A DNA stretch of 64,000 nt from Salinispora vitiensis (GCF_000378825.1 NZ_KB900388.1:4533901-4597900); one strand, 5' to 3'. Shown: positions 42,950-52,725, numbered from the stretch's first letter. Numbers and translations are program-made. The notes: generated by a model from the sequence alone, not told the origin.

Positions 42950-43704
42950 CAGCTCGGTTCCGGGATCCGGCGCAGCCGCGCCAGGACCTCGTCGACGGTC
43001 GGCTCGGCGAGGGTGTCGACGGTCCGACCGTCGGCGAGGAACAGCACCTCGTCGGCGTAGGCCGCGGCGGTCGGATCGTGTGTGACCATCACGATGCTCG
43101 CGTTCTCCGTCTCGACCGCCTCGCGCAGGAACCGCAGCACCTCCGAGCCGGAACGGGAGTCGAGGTTGCCGGTCGGCTCGTCGGCGAAGACCACGTCCGG
43201 CCGGGTGAGTAACGCTCGGGCGATCGCCACCCGCTGCTGCTGACCGCCGGAGAGTTGGGCCGGCCGGTGGTCCAGCCGGTCGGCGAGGCCGAGCCGGGCC
43301 ACCAACTGGGCCATCCAGGCGCGGTCGACCCGGCGGCCGGCGAGATGAGCGATCATGGTGATGTTCTCCTCCGCCGTGAGGACCGGCAGCAGGTTGAACG
43401 CCTGGAACACGAAGCCCATCCGCTCCCGGCGGAGCTTGGCCAGCGCGGTCCGGTTCAACCGGGCGAGTTGCTGACCGGCGACCACCACCGCACCGGACGT
43501 CGGCCGGTCGAGGCCGGCCAGGCAGTGCAGGAACGTCGACTTGCCCGAGCCGGACGGGCCCATGACCGCCGTGAAACGGTTCCGGGCAAAGGACACCGAC
43601 ACGCCGTCCAACGCGCGGACCGCCCCTTCGCCGCTGCCGTACACCCGCCTCAGGTCTTGTGCGGTGACGGCCGCACCGCTCGCCGTTGTCTCGTTCGCCC
43701 GCAT
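42949..43704 (-). CDS. ABC transporter ATP-binding protein, MacB/LolD type
   Basis: A 251-residue ATPase with Walker A GPSGSGKST, Q-loop VFQAFNLLPVLT, signature LSGGQQQRVAIARAL, Walker B VVFADEPTGNLDS and switch VMVTHD. The sequence is typical of the MacB/LolD group that works with FtsX-type permeases such as its neighbour. ATG 43704 is chosen for the domain start; an upstream frame to 43746 has no support. It is divergent from the two-component genes. Confidence 0.94.
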   Translation of the reverse strand: MRANETTASGAAVTAQDLRRVYGSGEGAVRALDGVSVSFARNRFTAVMGPSGSGKSTFLHCLAGLDRPTSGAVVVAGQQLARLNRTALAKLRRERMGFVFQAFNLLPVLTAEENITMIAHLAGRRVDRAWMAQLVARLGLADRLDHRPAQLSGGQQQRVAIARALLTRPDVVFADEPTGNLDSRSGSEVLRFLREAVETENASIVMVTHDPTAAAYADEVLFLADGRTVDTLAEPTVDEVLARLRRIPEPS

Positions 43705-44013
43705 TCCCTCGCGTTCCTCCCCGTTCGATGCCCTACCTGGATGCACGAGCCGGGCACGAGAATGGCCGGATCATCCGTTCCTACGCTGTCCGACATGGAT
43801 GCCTCCGTCCCCCGGCGATCTGCAGCCTGCTGATCTCGACGGCGTCCCTGGCCACGAGTCTGCCGAAGCGTGCTCGATGGGGCGTCGGGCCACGGACGAC
43901 GCTTCGGCTACATCCTGCGGCCAGCTTCGCGGGCAACGGCTGGCCTCCGGATGTACGCACGAGTCCACTGCCGGTCGGGCGACGGGCCACGACCGGGCGA
44001 CTAACCTGGGTGG
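43705..44013. other. Intergenic region between ABC exporter and two-component genes
   Basis: 309 bases without a gene. At the right edge TAACCT (44002-44007) lies six bases before the GTG of the kinase gene, a probable leaderless promoter. The response-regulator site controlling the divergent exporter would be expected here but was not identified. Confidence 0.5.
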
Positions 44014-45261
44014 GTGCTCGCTGACCGGCTGCCGCCCCACCGGGATTCCCCCGGCCGAGGCGGGACGGGCTCACCAGGCCCGGTGGCCCGCTGGGGCCGG
44101 GCGGCACGGCACGGCCTTGCTGGGGAGGTCGGGCCGGCGCTCATCGTGCTTGCGGTGAGCCTGTCGGCCACGGCCGTCATCGGCTGGGGGGACGGCGCGC
44201 CCCGCCCCCCGCTGGCGTTCGGCTATCTGCTGTTGGCCGCCGACGCCGCCCTGATCGCACTGCGCCGCCGCTGGCCGTTGGTCATGCTCGCCGGCACGCT
44301 CGCGCTGTCCCTTACGTACCACGGTCTGAACTTTCCCGGTGGTGCGTTCACCATCCCGCCCGCCGTGGCGATCTACTTCGCCGTCGTGTCGCGGCACCGG
44401 CTTGCGGCCGGGATGACCGCCCTCGCTTTCCTGGCCGGGGTATTCCTGTTCGGACCGCTACACGACCGTGAGCCCAACACGCAGGGCGCGGTCTGGCTGG
44501 TCGCCTGGCTTTCGCTGATCATGGCGGTGGGGGAGGCGGCCCGCAGCCACCAGGAGCGGCTGCGTCAGGTGCAGGAGCGGGCAGCGCTGGCCGAGGCCAC
44601 CCGCGAGGAAGAAGCCCGGCGTCGCGCGGTGGAGGAGCGGATGCGGATCGCCCGCGAGCTACACGACGTGCTGGCCCACCGCATCTCGACCGTGACGATC
44701 CAGGCCGGGGTCGCGGCCCACCTGATCGACCGCGACGTCGACCAGGCGCGTGCGGCGCTGCTGGCCATCCGGGAGACCAGCCGTGGTGTGCTCGTCGAAA
44801 TGCGGTCGACGCTCGGCATGCTGCGCCGGGTTGACGAGGACGAGTTGCCCACCGATCCGGTGCCCGGCATGGCCGACCTCGACAGTCTCGTCCGGGACGC
44901 GGAGGCCAATGGGGTCGACGTCGCGCTCGACGTGGCCGACGTGGCCGACGTGCGGGCCGTCCTGCCGGCCAGCCTCGACCTCGCGGTCTACCGCATCGTG
45001 CAGGAGTCGTTGACCAACGTGATCCGGCACTCTGGTGCCGTCCGTGCCCGGGTCCGGATCGTTCACGAGCGCGGCGAGGTGGCGGTCGAGGTCCGGGACG
45101 ACGGCCGCGGTGCGCCGCCCGAGCCGTTCCCGCAGGGTAACGGCCTGCTCGGCATGCGGGAGCGGGTGGCCGCGGTCAACGGGACCTTCGAGGCGCGCGG
45201 TGCCGACGACGGCGGCTTTGTGGTCAGCGCCCGGATGCCGCTGGGCGGCGATTCCCGATGA
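44014..45261 (+). CDS. Sensor histidine kinase, NarL-partner type
   Basis: A 415-residue kinase. About five transmembrane helices lie in residues 38-180, followed by a coiled coil (LRQVQERAALAEATREEEAR) and the HisKA_3 box RIARELHDVLAH with the phosphorylated His 217. The ATP domain shows NVIRHSGA, VRDDGRGAP and GLLGMRERV. GTG 44014 is preceded at six bases by TAACCT and has no ribosome binding site. The response regulator gene overlaps by four bases. Being divergent from an ABC exporter, it probably senses a compound that the exporter removes. Confidence 0.94.
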   Translation: MLADRLPPHRDSPGRGGTGSPGPVARWGRAARHGLAGEVGPALIVLAVSLSATAVIGWGDGAPRPPLAFGYLLLAADAALIALRRRWPLVMLAGTLALSLTYHGLNFPGGAFTIPPAVAIYFAVVSRHRLAAGMTALAFLAGVFLFGPLHDREPNTQGAVWLVAWLSLIMAVGEAARSHQERLRQVQERAALAEATREEEARRRAVEERMRIARELHDVLAHRISTVTIQAGVAAHLIDRDVDQARAALLAIRETSRGVLVEMRSTLGMLRRVDEDELPTDPVPGMADLDSLVRDAEANGVDVALDVADVADVRAVLPASLDLAVYRIVQESLTNVIRHSGAVRARVRIVHERGEVAVEVRDDGRGAPPEPFPQGNGLLGMRERVAAVNGTFEARGADDGGFVVSARMPLGGDSR

Positions 45262-45950
45262 TCCGGGTGATGCTGGCCGACGACCAGACCCTGGTCCGGG
45301 CTGGTCTGCGTTCGCTGCTGCAGTCCGAGCCGGACATTGAGCTCGTCGGTGAGGCCGCCGACGGCGAGCAGACCCTGCGGGTCGCTGCGCAGGCGCGACC
45401 GGACGTGCTGCTGATGGACATCCGCATGCCCCGGATGGACGGCATCGAGGCGACCCGGCGGATCGCCGCTCAGCCCGCGCTGTCCGGCATCCGTATCGTC
45501 ATCCTCACCACATTCGAGCACGACCAGTACATCTTCCGTAGCCTGCGGGCCGGGGCGAGCGGCTTCCTGGTGAAGGACATCGAGCCGGCCGCGCTACTGC
45601 AGGCGGTGCGCGTGGTCGCCGCTGGCGAGGCCCTGCTCGCGCCGTCGGTGACGCGCCGGCTGATCGAGGAGTACGCGGCGCGCAGCCACGAGCCGCCAGC
45701 GGCGCCCGACCTCGACCAGCTCACCGCCCGGGAACGGGAGGTGCTGGTACTGGTCGCCGGTGGCCTGACCAACCAGGAACTCGCCGAGCGGATGAGCTGC
45801 AGTGTCGCGACCGCAAAGACCCACGTGAGTCGCGTGATGACGAAACTGGGCGCCCGGGACCGTGTGCAGCTCGTGGTGTTGGCCTACGAATGGGGCTTGG
45901 TGCGGCCCGGCTGGCGCGACGCGGGTCCGGTCACCAGGCGGCCGTCGTGA
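45258..45950 (+). CDS. NarL/LuxR-type response regulator
   Basis: A 230-residue regulator with a receiver domain (acidic pair ADDQ at the start, phosphoacceptor Asp 54 in LLMDIRMPRMDG, Lys in FLVKDIEP) and a C-terminal LuxR helix-turn-helix (LTAREREVLVLVAGGLTNQE, SVATAKTHVSRVMTKLG). It partners the kinase gene that it overlaps (ATGA). The likely target is the divergent ABC exporter. Confidence 0.96.
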   Translation: MIRVMLADDQTLVRAGLRSLLQSEPDIELVGEAADGEQTLRVAAQARPDVLLMDIRMPRMDGIEATRRIAAQPALSGIRIVILTTFEHDQYIFRSLRAGASGFLVKDIEPAALLQAVRVVAAGEALLAPSVTRRLIEEYAARSHEPPAAPDLDQLTAREREVLVLVAGGLTNQELAERMSCSVATAKTHVSRVMTKLGARDRVQLVVLAYEWGLVRPGWRDAGPVTRRPS

Positions 45951-46070
45951 GATACGTCCGTTCGAAGCGGGCTGCCGAAGGAGACAGCGCCACCGAGTCG
46001 TTCAAGGCGTCGGCCGGTGCGTTCGAGGGTGGGCCGCCGGATCACTGATCAGGGCGCGGCCGCTCCCCGG

Positions 46071-46973
46071 TTACCGGCCGGGGCGGCCTCGGTGTCCCGA
46101 CCGTACGGGTCTGCCGCTGCGCCGGGGAGCGCCCTGCCGGCCGTTCCCCGCCGGGCGCGGCGAGGGGCTTCGTGCGGGGAGGTTCCAGGAGGACCGCTCG
46201 TACAGGGCGATCCCGGCGCAGACCGAGACGTTCAGCGACTCCGCGTCCGGATTGAGGGGGATCGACACGGTGCTGCTGGCGATGCTCTCGAATGACTGCG
46301 ACGTGCCCGTCTTCTCCGCGCCGAGCAGGAGGGCGAGCGGCTCGTCGGCGTCGCGCAGATCGCTGACCGCCAGATCGCCGTCCGTGTCGAAGGCGATCAG
46401 CGGGACTCTGCTGTGCCGGAAGTGGTCGATCGCCTCGGCCCGGGACGCGAGCACGATCGGCAGTGAGAAGACGTAGCCTCGGCTGGCCCGGACGAGGCGT
46501 CGGTCGGCGACGGTGGTCAGGTCGCTGTCCACGAGCACGATGCCGGCGGCGCCGAGCGCGAAGGAGGTGCGCACGATGGCGCCGATGTTGCCGACGATCT
46601 TCACGCCGTCTAGGACGATGATGTCACCGGTCGTACGGGACAGATCGTTGAAGCTCCACGGCCGCGGCGTGCGTGCCACACCGAACACCTTGGGCTTCTT
46701 GTCGACCTTGAACAGGTTGCTCATGATCGGGACCGCGACTAGGCGAACGGGAATGTTTCGCTGCCGGCACGCGGCGAGCACCTCGTCGGGGAAGGGGCTG
46801 CTCTCGACGCCGTAGACCTCGACGAAGTCCAATCCCGCGCGGATGCACTCCACGAGCGGCTCGGCATCCTCGATGAGCACGGTGCGGACGGCGGATCGCG
46901 AGTGCTTGACGACGTCGCTGATCCGCTGCACGGCCGGATCCGACCGTTCGGTGATGACATCGAGGCTTACCAC
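46071..46973 (-). CDS. tsnR: 23S rRNA (adenosine-2'-O)-methyltransferase, TsnR type
   Basis: A SPOUT-class methyltransferase closely resembling the thiostrepton/nosiheptide resistance enzymes that methylate the 2'-OH of A1067 in 23S rRNA. The N-terminal substrate domain has DPAVQRISDV, VRTVLIEDAEPL, VEVYGVESSPFPDEVL; the catalytic knot has VLDGVKIVGNIGAIVRTS, GIVLVDSDL, ASRGYVFSLPIVL, LLLGAEKTGTS and the final SIPLNPDAESLNVSV. The protein has 300 residues, about 30 more than TsnR because of a basic C-terminal tail. GTG 46973 lies seven bases after TAGGGT. No thiopeptide genes are nearby. Confidence 0.93.
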   Translation of the reverse strand: MVSLDVITERSDPAVQRISDVVKHSRSAVRTVLIEDAEPLVECIRAGLDFVEVYGVESSPFPDEVLAACRQRNIPVRLVAVPIMSNLFKVDKKPKVFGVARTPRPWSFNDLSRTTGDIIVLDGVKIVGNIGAIVRTSFALGAAGIVLVDSDLTTVADRRLVRASRGYVFSLPIVLASRAEAIDHFRHSRVPLIAFDTDGDLAVSDLRDADEPLALLLGAEKTGTSQSFESIASSTVSIPLNPDAESLNVSVCAGIALYERSSWNLPARSPSPRPAGNGRQGAPRRSGRPVRSGHRGRPGR

Positions 46974-46980
46974 GGGCGCG

Positions 46981-46986
46981 ACCCTA
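46981..46986 (-). promoter_or_regulatory. -10 box of tsnR inside the Nudix gene end
   Basis: TAGGGT on the minus strand (plus strand ACCCTA) is seven bases before the tsnR GTG and itself contains the TAG stop of the upstream Nudix gene. It predicts a leaderless tsnR transcript. Confidence 0.45.
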
Positions 46987-47412
46987 GCACAAGCCCCTTT
47001 CGCTTCCGCTATCTGACTCGAGCCGGGTGAACCAGTCGTCGATCGAGCGCCGGTACCCGTCGGGCATGGGCAGGTCCGCGATCTCGTCGGCGGCGAACAG
47101 GCGGCCTTCCTTGTGTTCGAAGCTCACCGTGATCGGGGAGTCGTCGTCGGCGAAGCAGCCGTAGGTCACGATCAGCACGTTGACGCCGTCGCGGATGTGG
47201 TACTGCCAGGAGTCGAGGATCGGGCCGACCCGTACCGTCCAGCCCGTCTCCTCGCTGATCTCTCGGCCGACGCAGGCGGCCGGGTCCTCGCCGGGTTCGA
47301 GCTTGCCGCCGGGCAGTTCCCACTCTTCGCGCTCGTTGCGGAGCAGCAGAACACGGTTGTCGCGGAGGCAGACGCCTTTGATGGACACCGGATAGGCGTG
47401 TGGTCGATACAA
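46984..47412 (-). CDS. Nudix hydrolase
   Basis: A 142-residue Nudix enzyme with a complete Nudix box: GGKLEPGEDPAACVG then REISEETGW, matching GX5EX7REUXEEXGU. Such enzymes hydrolyse nucleoside diphosphate derivatives; the substrate cannot be told. The start is TTG 47412, backed by AAGGAA at a good distance. It is ten bases upstream of tsnR in the same direction and may be co-transcribed with it. Confidence 0.9.
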   Translation of the reverse strand: MYRPHAYPVSIKGVCLRDNRVLLLRNEREEWELPGGKLEPGEDPAACVGREISEETGWTVRVGPILDSWQYHIRDGVNVLIVTYGCFADDDSPITVSFEHKEGRLFAADEIADLPMPDGYRRSIDDWFTRLESDSGSERGLC

Positions 47413-47529
47413 GTGAGTTTCCTTCCGCGGTCGGTTGGCTCGATGATATCGATGGCAGTGGTGCCGACGCCGGGGGCTGGCAAACGTGACCGGAAGCCGT
47501 GACCGGAAGGAGCCTCGCCAAAGTAGCTG

Positions 47530-47555
47530 GATGGCCCGGCTGTCGCCGGGCCATC
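47530..47555 (-). terminator. Hairpin between epoxide hydrolase and Nudix genes
   Basis: GATGGCCCGGC (47530-47540) and GCCGGGCCATC (47545-47555) form a perfect 11-bp stem with a four-base loop, 22 bases after the epoxide hydrolase stop. It would end that transcript. Confidence 0.7.
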
Positions 47556-47577
47556 CTCGAAACGTGGGCCCGCGGGG

Positions 47578-48720
47578 TCAGGTGATGGTGCGAAAGAAGG
47601 CGCGGATGTCGTTCGCCAGCAGTTTGGTGGCGTCCATCGCGGGGAAGTGGCCGCCTTCGGTGAATTCGCTCCAGTGGCTGATTGCCTGCCCCGGGTCCAT
47701 CGCGCGGCGTACGAGTGGGTGGGTGTTGAACACGGCCCATCCGGTCGGCACGGGGGCGGCCATGACCAGGTCGAGGCCGGAGTGCTCGGCCTCGTAGTAG
47801 AACTGGGCGCTGGACGCGCCGCTGCGGGTGAACCAGTAGAGGCTGATGTTGGTGAGGAGCTGGTCGCGGTCGACCGACTCGTCCGGGGTCTGGTAGGTGC
47901 CGTTGGCCTTGTTCTTGAACTTTTCGGCGATCCACGCGAGCTGGCCGACCGGCGAGTCGGTGAGGGCCGCACCGATGGTGTCGGGGCGGTGGTTGTGCAT
48001 CAGCAGGTACCCGCGGTCGGCCGCGTCCTCGGTGCGTACGGCTTCGATCTGGGCGACTTCGTCCGCGGAGAGGCCGTCGGGGTAGGGGAACTTGTCGCCG
48101 ACCAGCCCGAGCAGGTGGGGGTCGATGCCGAGGTGCGTACCGATGACCCGCTCCGGGTATTCGGCGGCGAGGCGGCCGGTGGTGCCCGAGCCGATGTCGG
48201 TGCCGTGGGCGGCGAACCGCTCGTAGCCGAGACGCGTCATGATCTCGGCGTAGGCGGCCGCGGTCCGCGCCAACTCCCAGCCGGTCCCGGACAGCGGGGT
48301 GGAGAAGCCGAAGCCGGGCAGCGACGGGATGACCAGGTGGAACTCGTCGGTCAGCAGCGGGATGAGGTGCTGGTATTCGACGAATGAGCCGGGCCAGCCG
48401 TGGTTCAGCATCAGCGGGGTGGCCTGCGGGTTCGTCGATCGTACGTGGACGATGTGGAACGTCTGGCCGTTGACGACCGTGGTGACCTGTTCGTACTCGT
48501 TGAGGTTGGCCTCCTGTGCCCGCCAGTCGAACCCGTCGTGCCAGTACTCGGCGAGTTCCTTCAGGTACACCAGCGGGATGCCGCGGCTGAAGTCGCTGGG
48601 GTCGTCGCGGCCGGGCGTCGGGTGGGGCCAGCGGGTGTGGGCCAGCCGGTTACGCAGGTCGTCGAGGTCGGCCGGTGGGATGTCGATGCGAAATGGGGTG
48701 AGCGCGTTGTTCTCGTGCAT
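47578..48720 (-). CDS. Epoxide hydrolase
   Basis: A 380-residue enzyme with the EHN N-terminal domain (LTPFRIDIPPADLDDLRNRL) and an alpha/beta-hydrolase core: oxyanion motif HGWPGS, lid, nucleophile Asp in HGTDIGSG and catalytic His in TEGGHFPAMD. It opens epoxides to diols. ATG 48720 fits the family start; TTG 48741 lies six bases behind TAACCT and is an alternative. Not in an evident pathway cluster. Confidence 0.92.
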   Translation of the reverse strand: MHENNALTPFRIDIPPADLDDLRNRLAHTRWPHPTPGRDDPSDFSRGIPLVYLKELAEYWHDGFDWRAQEANLNEYEQVTTVVNGQTFHIVHVRSTNPQATPLMLNHGWPGSFVEYQHLIPLLTDEFHLVIPSLPGFGFSTPLSGTGWELARTAAAYAEIMTRLGYERFAAHGTDIGSGTTGRLAAEYPERVIGTHLGIDPHLLGLVGDKFPYPDGLSADEVAQIEAVRTEDAADRGYLLMHNHRPDTIGAALTDSPVGQLAWIAEKFKNKANGTYQTPDESVDRDQLLTNISLYWFTRSGASSAQFYYEAEHSGLDLVMAAPVPTGWAVFNTHPLVRRAMDPGQAISHWSEFTEGGHFPAMDATKLLANDIRAFFRTIT

Positions 48721-48806
48721 GGCACCGACGGTCTCAGGCAAAGCGGCAGGTTAGCTTCCGCGATTGCCGAGAGAGTGGTGAAAGTAGTAGAGACCTCGGG
48801 CCGACG

Positions 48807-49796
<990 letters not shown>

Positions 49797-49822
49797 GATC
49801 AGGAGCGTAGCCGCCGATCCGG

Positions 49823-50278
49823 TCAGGCGAGTTCGCGGGCGTAGCAGACGGAGAGCGACTCGTCCTGGTACGGGCCGAAGTTGGCGATGCGGTGGTAGCC
49901 CTCGCGTTCGTAGAAGCGGATCGCGTCGGGCTGGGCGGGGCCGGTCTCCAACAGCAGGGTCCGTACGCCGGCGGTGCGGGCGGCATCCTCCAGGGCCTGC
50001 AGGATGGCGGTCGCCACGCCGGTGCCGCGGGCGTCCGGCTCGACGTACATCCGTTTGATCTCGGCGGATTCGGTGGAGAGGAAGCGGAGGCCACCGCAGC
50101 CGAGCGGGGCGCCCCCGTGGTCGCGGGCGACGAGGAAGACGGGGATGCTGTCGGCGGTGGGCGGGGCGCCCGGCTCGTGGTTGTCGCTGCGGTAGCGCGC
50201 GTCCAACTCGGCGCGTTGCGCGGCGCGCAGTCGGGTGCTGTCGGTGGACTCCCACGGCTCGGGGCGGACGGAGATCAC
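49823..50278 (-). CDS. GNAT-family N-acetyltransferase
   Basis: A 151-residue acetyltransferase with the acetyl-CoA motif RMYVEPDARGTGVATAIL and the strand FYEREGYHRI. The substrate is unknown. GTG 50278 has AAGGAGG upstream. Its promoter region carries two palindromes shared with the divergent TetR gene, so it is probably under TetR control. Confidence 0.93.
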   Translation of the reverse strand: MISVRPEPWESTDSTRLRAAQRAELDARYRSDNHEPGAPPTADSIPVFLVARDHGGAPLGCGGLRFLSTESAEIKRMYVEPDARGTGVATAILQALEDAARTAGVRTLLLETGPAQPDAIRFYEREGYHRIANFGPYQDESLSVCYARELA

Positions 50279-50324
50279 AGGTCCTCCTTAGTTCGTGCCG
50301 GTCGCACCCCAGCGGGGGACCGCT

Positions 50325-50355
50325 CGTAACAAGCGTTACCGTAACGTACGTTACG
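50325..50355. promoter_or_regulatory. Two adjoining TetR operators
   Basis: CGTAACGTACGTTACG at 50340-50355 is a perfect 16-bp palindrome. The preceding 16 bp, CGTAACAAGCGTTACC (50325-50340), is a second, imperfect copy of the same plan and shares one base with it. Both lie between the divergent GNAT and TetR genes. Confidence 0.75.
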
Positions 50356-50410
50356 AGATAGGGGTGGGCGCGGGCCTGCCGGAAGGAAGAGCCGGACCGC
50401 AGGAGGGTGG

Positions 50411-51019
50411 ATGGCCAGCCGACGTGACCGGGTTGACCAGCGGCAACGCCTGTCGGCGGCCACCTGGTCAGTGCTCGCCGAACGTGGCCTGCCCGGTCTC
50501 ACCCTGCGCGCCGTCGCGGAGCGGGCCGGCTGCACCACCGGGATGGTGCTGCACACCTTCGCCGACAAGCAGGCCCTGCTGGTGCACGCGCGTGAGCTGC
50601 TGCACCAGCGCACCGGGCAGCGGGCCGACGCCCTGCAGGCCGCCGCCGAAACACCCGGCACGGCGCTGCGCGCCGTGCTGTTCCAGGCCGCCGCCCCGAC
50701 CACGGAGCGTCAGGAGGAGGCGCGGGTATGGGTGGGGTTCCTGGCCGCCTCGTTGGCCGACCCGGTCCTCGCCGAGCTACACCGGGGCTACAACCGCCGG
50801 TTTGTGGATCGGGTGCGGGGACTGGTCGCCGCGGTCCGGCCCGACTGGCCCGCGGCCGACTGCTCGTCCACCGCCACCGGGCTGGTGGCCCTGGTCGAAG
50901 GGCTGAACACGCTGACCGCCGTCGACCCGGCCACCTACTCCGGGGCGGCGCAGCGTGCCGCCCTCGACGCTGCGCTCGCCCGGCTTGGGCCGGCTGCCGC
51001 TGGGCACCCGTCCGGGTGA
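50411..51019 (+). CDS. TetR-family regulator
   Basis: A 202-residue repressor with helix-turn-helix at about 10-58 (RLSAATWSVLAERGLPGLTL, AVAERAGCTTGMVLHTF) and an alpha-helical ligand domain. ATG 50411 has GGAGGG upstream. Two adjoining palindromes before the gene are its likely operators, controlling itself and the divergent GNAT-AKR genes. Confidence 0.93.
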   Translation: MASRRDRVDQRQRLSAATWSVLAERGLPGLTLRAVAERAGCTTGMVLHTFADKQALLVHARELLHQRTGQRADALQAAAETPGTALRAVLFQAAAPTTERQEEARVWVGFLAASLADPVLAELHRGYNRRFVDRVRGLVAAVRPDWPAADCSSTATGLVALVEGLNTLTAVDPATYSGAAQRAALDAALARLGPAAAGHPSG

Positions 51020-51073
51020 ACACCGCACCGGAACGCGACGCGGACCGGCGCGTCGCGGGTTTGACTGGCAGGC

Positions 51074-51541
51074 GTGGACAGCGCAGGGCTGGGGCGGGCC
51101 TACGACGAGCTGCTCGCAGAGGTGGCCGCGGGCGGGTTCGGCCCGGCGCCGCCGGGGCGGCTCGGTGCCGAACAGATCGTGGCCCATCTCGTCGCGAACG
51201 ACGAGCTGATGATCGAGGCGACCGAGGCGGTCCTCGCTGGCTCGCCGTACGCCTACTACGACCTGGAGACGATGCACCGGCCCCAGGTCGATGCCCTGGT
51301 CGCCGAGTTCGGGGACCTCGACGCGTTGGACGCCCGGCTGCGCACCACCAGTAGCCGGCTGGTGGCCCTGGTTGACCGGCTCGGACCGGCGGCCGGTACC
51401 GCGGTCGACACCCACCTGCGAGAGGGCTACGACCTCGTCGTGGACGGCCCACTGCCCTGGGGGCGGGTGCTGGACCTGCACGCCCGGGTCCACCTTCCCA
51501 AACACCGGGCCCAGCTCAGAATGCTTCGGGTGGCCGAGTAG
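51074..51541 (+). CDS. DinB-like protein
   Basis: A 155-residue four-helix protein like DinB/mycothiol-dependent enzymes. Three conserved His that could bind a metal are in EQIVAHLVAND, DLHARVHLPKHRAQL. Mycothiol is the thiol of actinobacteria and many family members use it; no substrate can be named. GTG 51074 lacks a strong ribosome binding site. It follows the TetR gene by 54 bases. Confidence 0.65.
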   Translation: MDSAGLGRAYDELLAEVAAGGFGPAPPGRLGAEQIVAHLVANDELMIEATEAVLAGSPYAYYDLETMHRPQVDALVAEFGDLDALDARLRTTSSRLVALVDRLGPAAGTAVDTHLREGYDLVVDGPLPWGRVLDLHARVHLPKHRAQLRMLRVAE

Positions 51542-51545
51542 CCGG

Positions 51546-52280
51546 TCAGCCGAACTGCCACTGCTGGTCGGGTACGTCAACGCAGGTGATCTGCCGGATC
51601 TCGGTGCCGGCGTCGAGCCGGCCGCCGTCCGGGTACGCGCACCGGCCGCTGTGTAGCGCCGCGATCAACACCTGCCCACCGGCGCCGGGTACGAGCTGCC
51701 ACTGCTGGTTGGCCTCGCCGTGGCACGGATGCTGCTGCAGCCGCGCCCCGTCGGCGTCGTTGGCGCCCTCCACGTCGAGGCACATGTTCGAGGCCTGGTT
51801 GACCAGGCTCACCAGCCCCGAACCGGTGGCGTTGGGCAGCCATCGCTGCCGCGGGTCGTCGCCGCGGCAGTCGAGGAGCCTCGCGGGCGCCCGTGCGCCG
51901 TCTCCGTCGACGCCCAGACACCGGCCCGACGCCACCTGGCGAAACGCTGTCGGGCCGGTGGGGATGGCCGGCGGGGAGCTGGCCGCCTCGGTGGACGGAG
52001 TGGACGTCGGGGAGCTGACTGTCACGGTGGGCGGGGCGGGCGGCTCCTGCCCCGCCGGTGTCGCTGCACCGGTGGACGGAGTCGCGGCCACCGCCGGGAC
52101 GGCTGGCGTGCCGTCAGCCCCCGGGCCGCCGAGGACGAAGAAGCCCCCGATTAGGAGGCCGGCCGCGCCGACGAACACCGCCACCCACGTCAGCGGATCG
52201 CGGGGCAGCCGAGGGCCGGTGGCGCCGGTTCGGCGGTAGACGGTGCCGGCCGGGTCGGGGCGTTGGGTGGAGGCGGACAT
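51546..52280 (-). CDS. Membrane-anchored ricin-type lectin
   Basis: A 244-residue protein with a cytoplasmic start, one transmembrane helix (about 33-53, TWVAVFVGAAGLLIGGFFVL), a Pro/Thr/Ser-rich linker (about 55-110) and an extracellular beta-trefoil of the ricin B type. Three repeats are visible with paired Cys and QXW motifs: RCLGVDGDG..QRW, NMCLDVEGAND..QQW, and RCAYPDGG..QQW. It probably binds sugars at the cell surface. ATG 52280 is preferred over 52301. Confidence 0.85.
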   Translation of the reverse strand: MSASTQRPDPAGTVYRRTGATGPRLPRDPLTWVAVFVGAAGLLIGGFFVLGGPGADGTPAVPAVAATPSTGAATPAGQEPPAPPTVTVSSPTSTPSTEAASSPPAIPTGPTAFRQVASGRCLGVDGDGARAPARLLDCRGDDPRQRWLPNATGSGLVSLVNQASNMCLDVEGANDADGARLQQHPCHGEANQQWQLVPGAGGQVLIAALHSGRCAYPDGGRLDAGTEIRQITCVDVPDQQWQFG

Positions 52281-52338
52281 GCCGGCATCCTGACCCACCA
52301 CCGGGGGGCGCGGCTAGCCGCCCCGGCCGCGTCGCCGT

Positions 52339-52623
52339 TCAGTCGACGACTTGGACGTCATCCGAGAAGGCGATCCGGTGGCGGACCATCCCCGCCTCCG
52401 GCCCCGGATTCGGGTAGTACCAGACCGCGTCCGGGCTGATCCTGCCGTCGTGTTCTAACGCGTAGTAGGACGCGGTTCCCTTCCACGGGCAGACCGACTG
52501 CGTGTCGGACTCCCGGATCAGGTCGTCGCGCAGCGTCGAGCGCGGGAAGTAGTGGTTTCCCTCGACCAGCACGGTGTCGTTGCTCTCCGCGACCACGAGG
52601 TCGTTCCAAACGGCCTTCGGCAT
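52339..52623 (-). CDS. DUF427 protein
   Basis: A 94-residue protein with the DUF427 pattern: AVWNDLVVAESNDTVLVEGN, YFPRSTL, CPWKGTASYYAL and DAVWYYPNP. Function unknown. ATG 52623 has no ribosome binding site; TAGCGT lies six bases upstream, which fits a leaderless transcript. Confidence 0.92.
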   Translation of the reverse strand: MPKAVWNDLVVAESNDTVLVEGNHYFPRSTLRDDLIRESDTQSVCPWKGTASYYALEHDGRISPDAVWYYPNPGPEAGMVRHRIAFSDDVQVVD

Positions 52624-52713
52624 GACCCTACGCTAGGCCGCCGCCGGCTGGTCAGGTTGACATTTCCACCATCGACCACCATGAACGTACAGCGTTGCGA
52701 CCCCGGTTGGGCT

Positions 52714-52719
52714 TAAAGT
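52714..52719 (+). promoter_or_regulatory. -10 box of the tmsAB-like operon
   Basis: TAAAGT at 52714-52719 ends six bases before ATG 52726, which has no ribosome binding site. This predicts a leaderless transcript. A matching -35 box was not found. Confidence 0.4.
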
Positions 52720-52725
52720 GATCTG

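Noticed and set aside
43255..44158. Plus-strand open frames before the sensor kinase
   Set aside because: They are the antisense of the ABC ATPase gene or cross the intergenic region without ribosome binding site or similarity.
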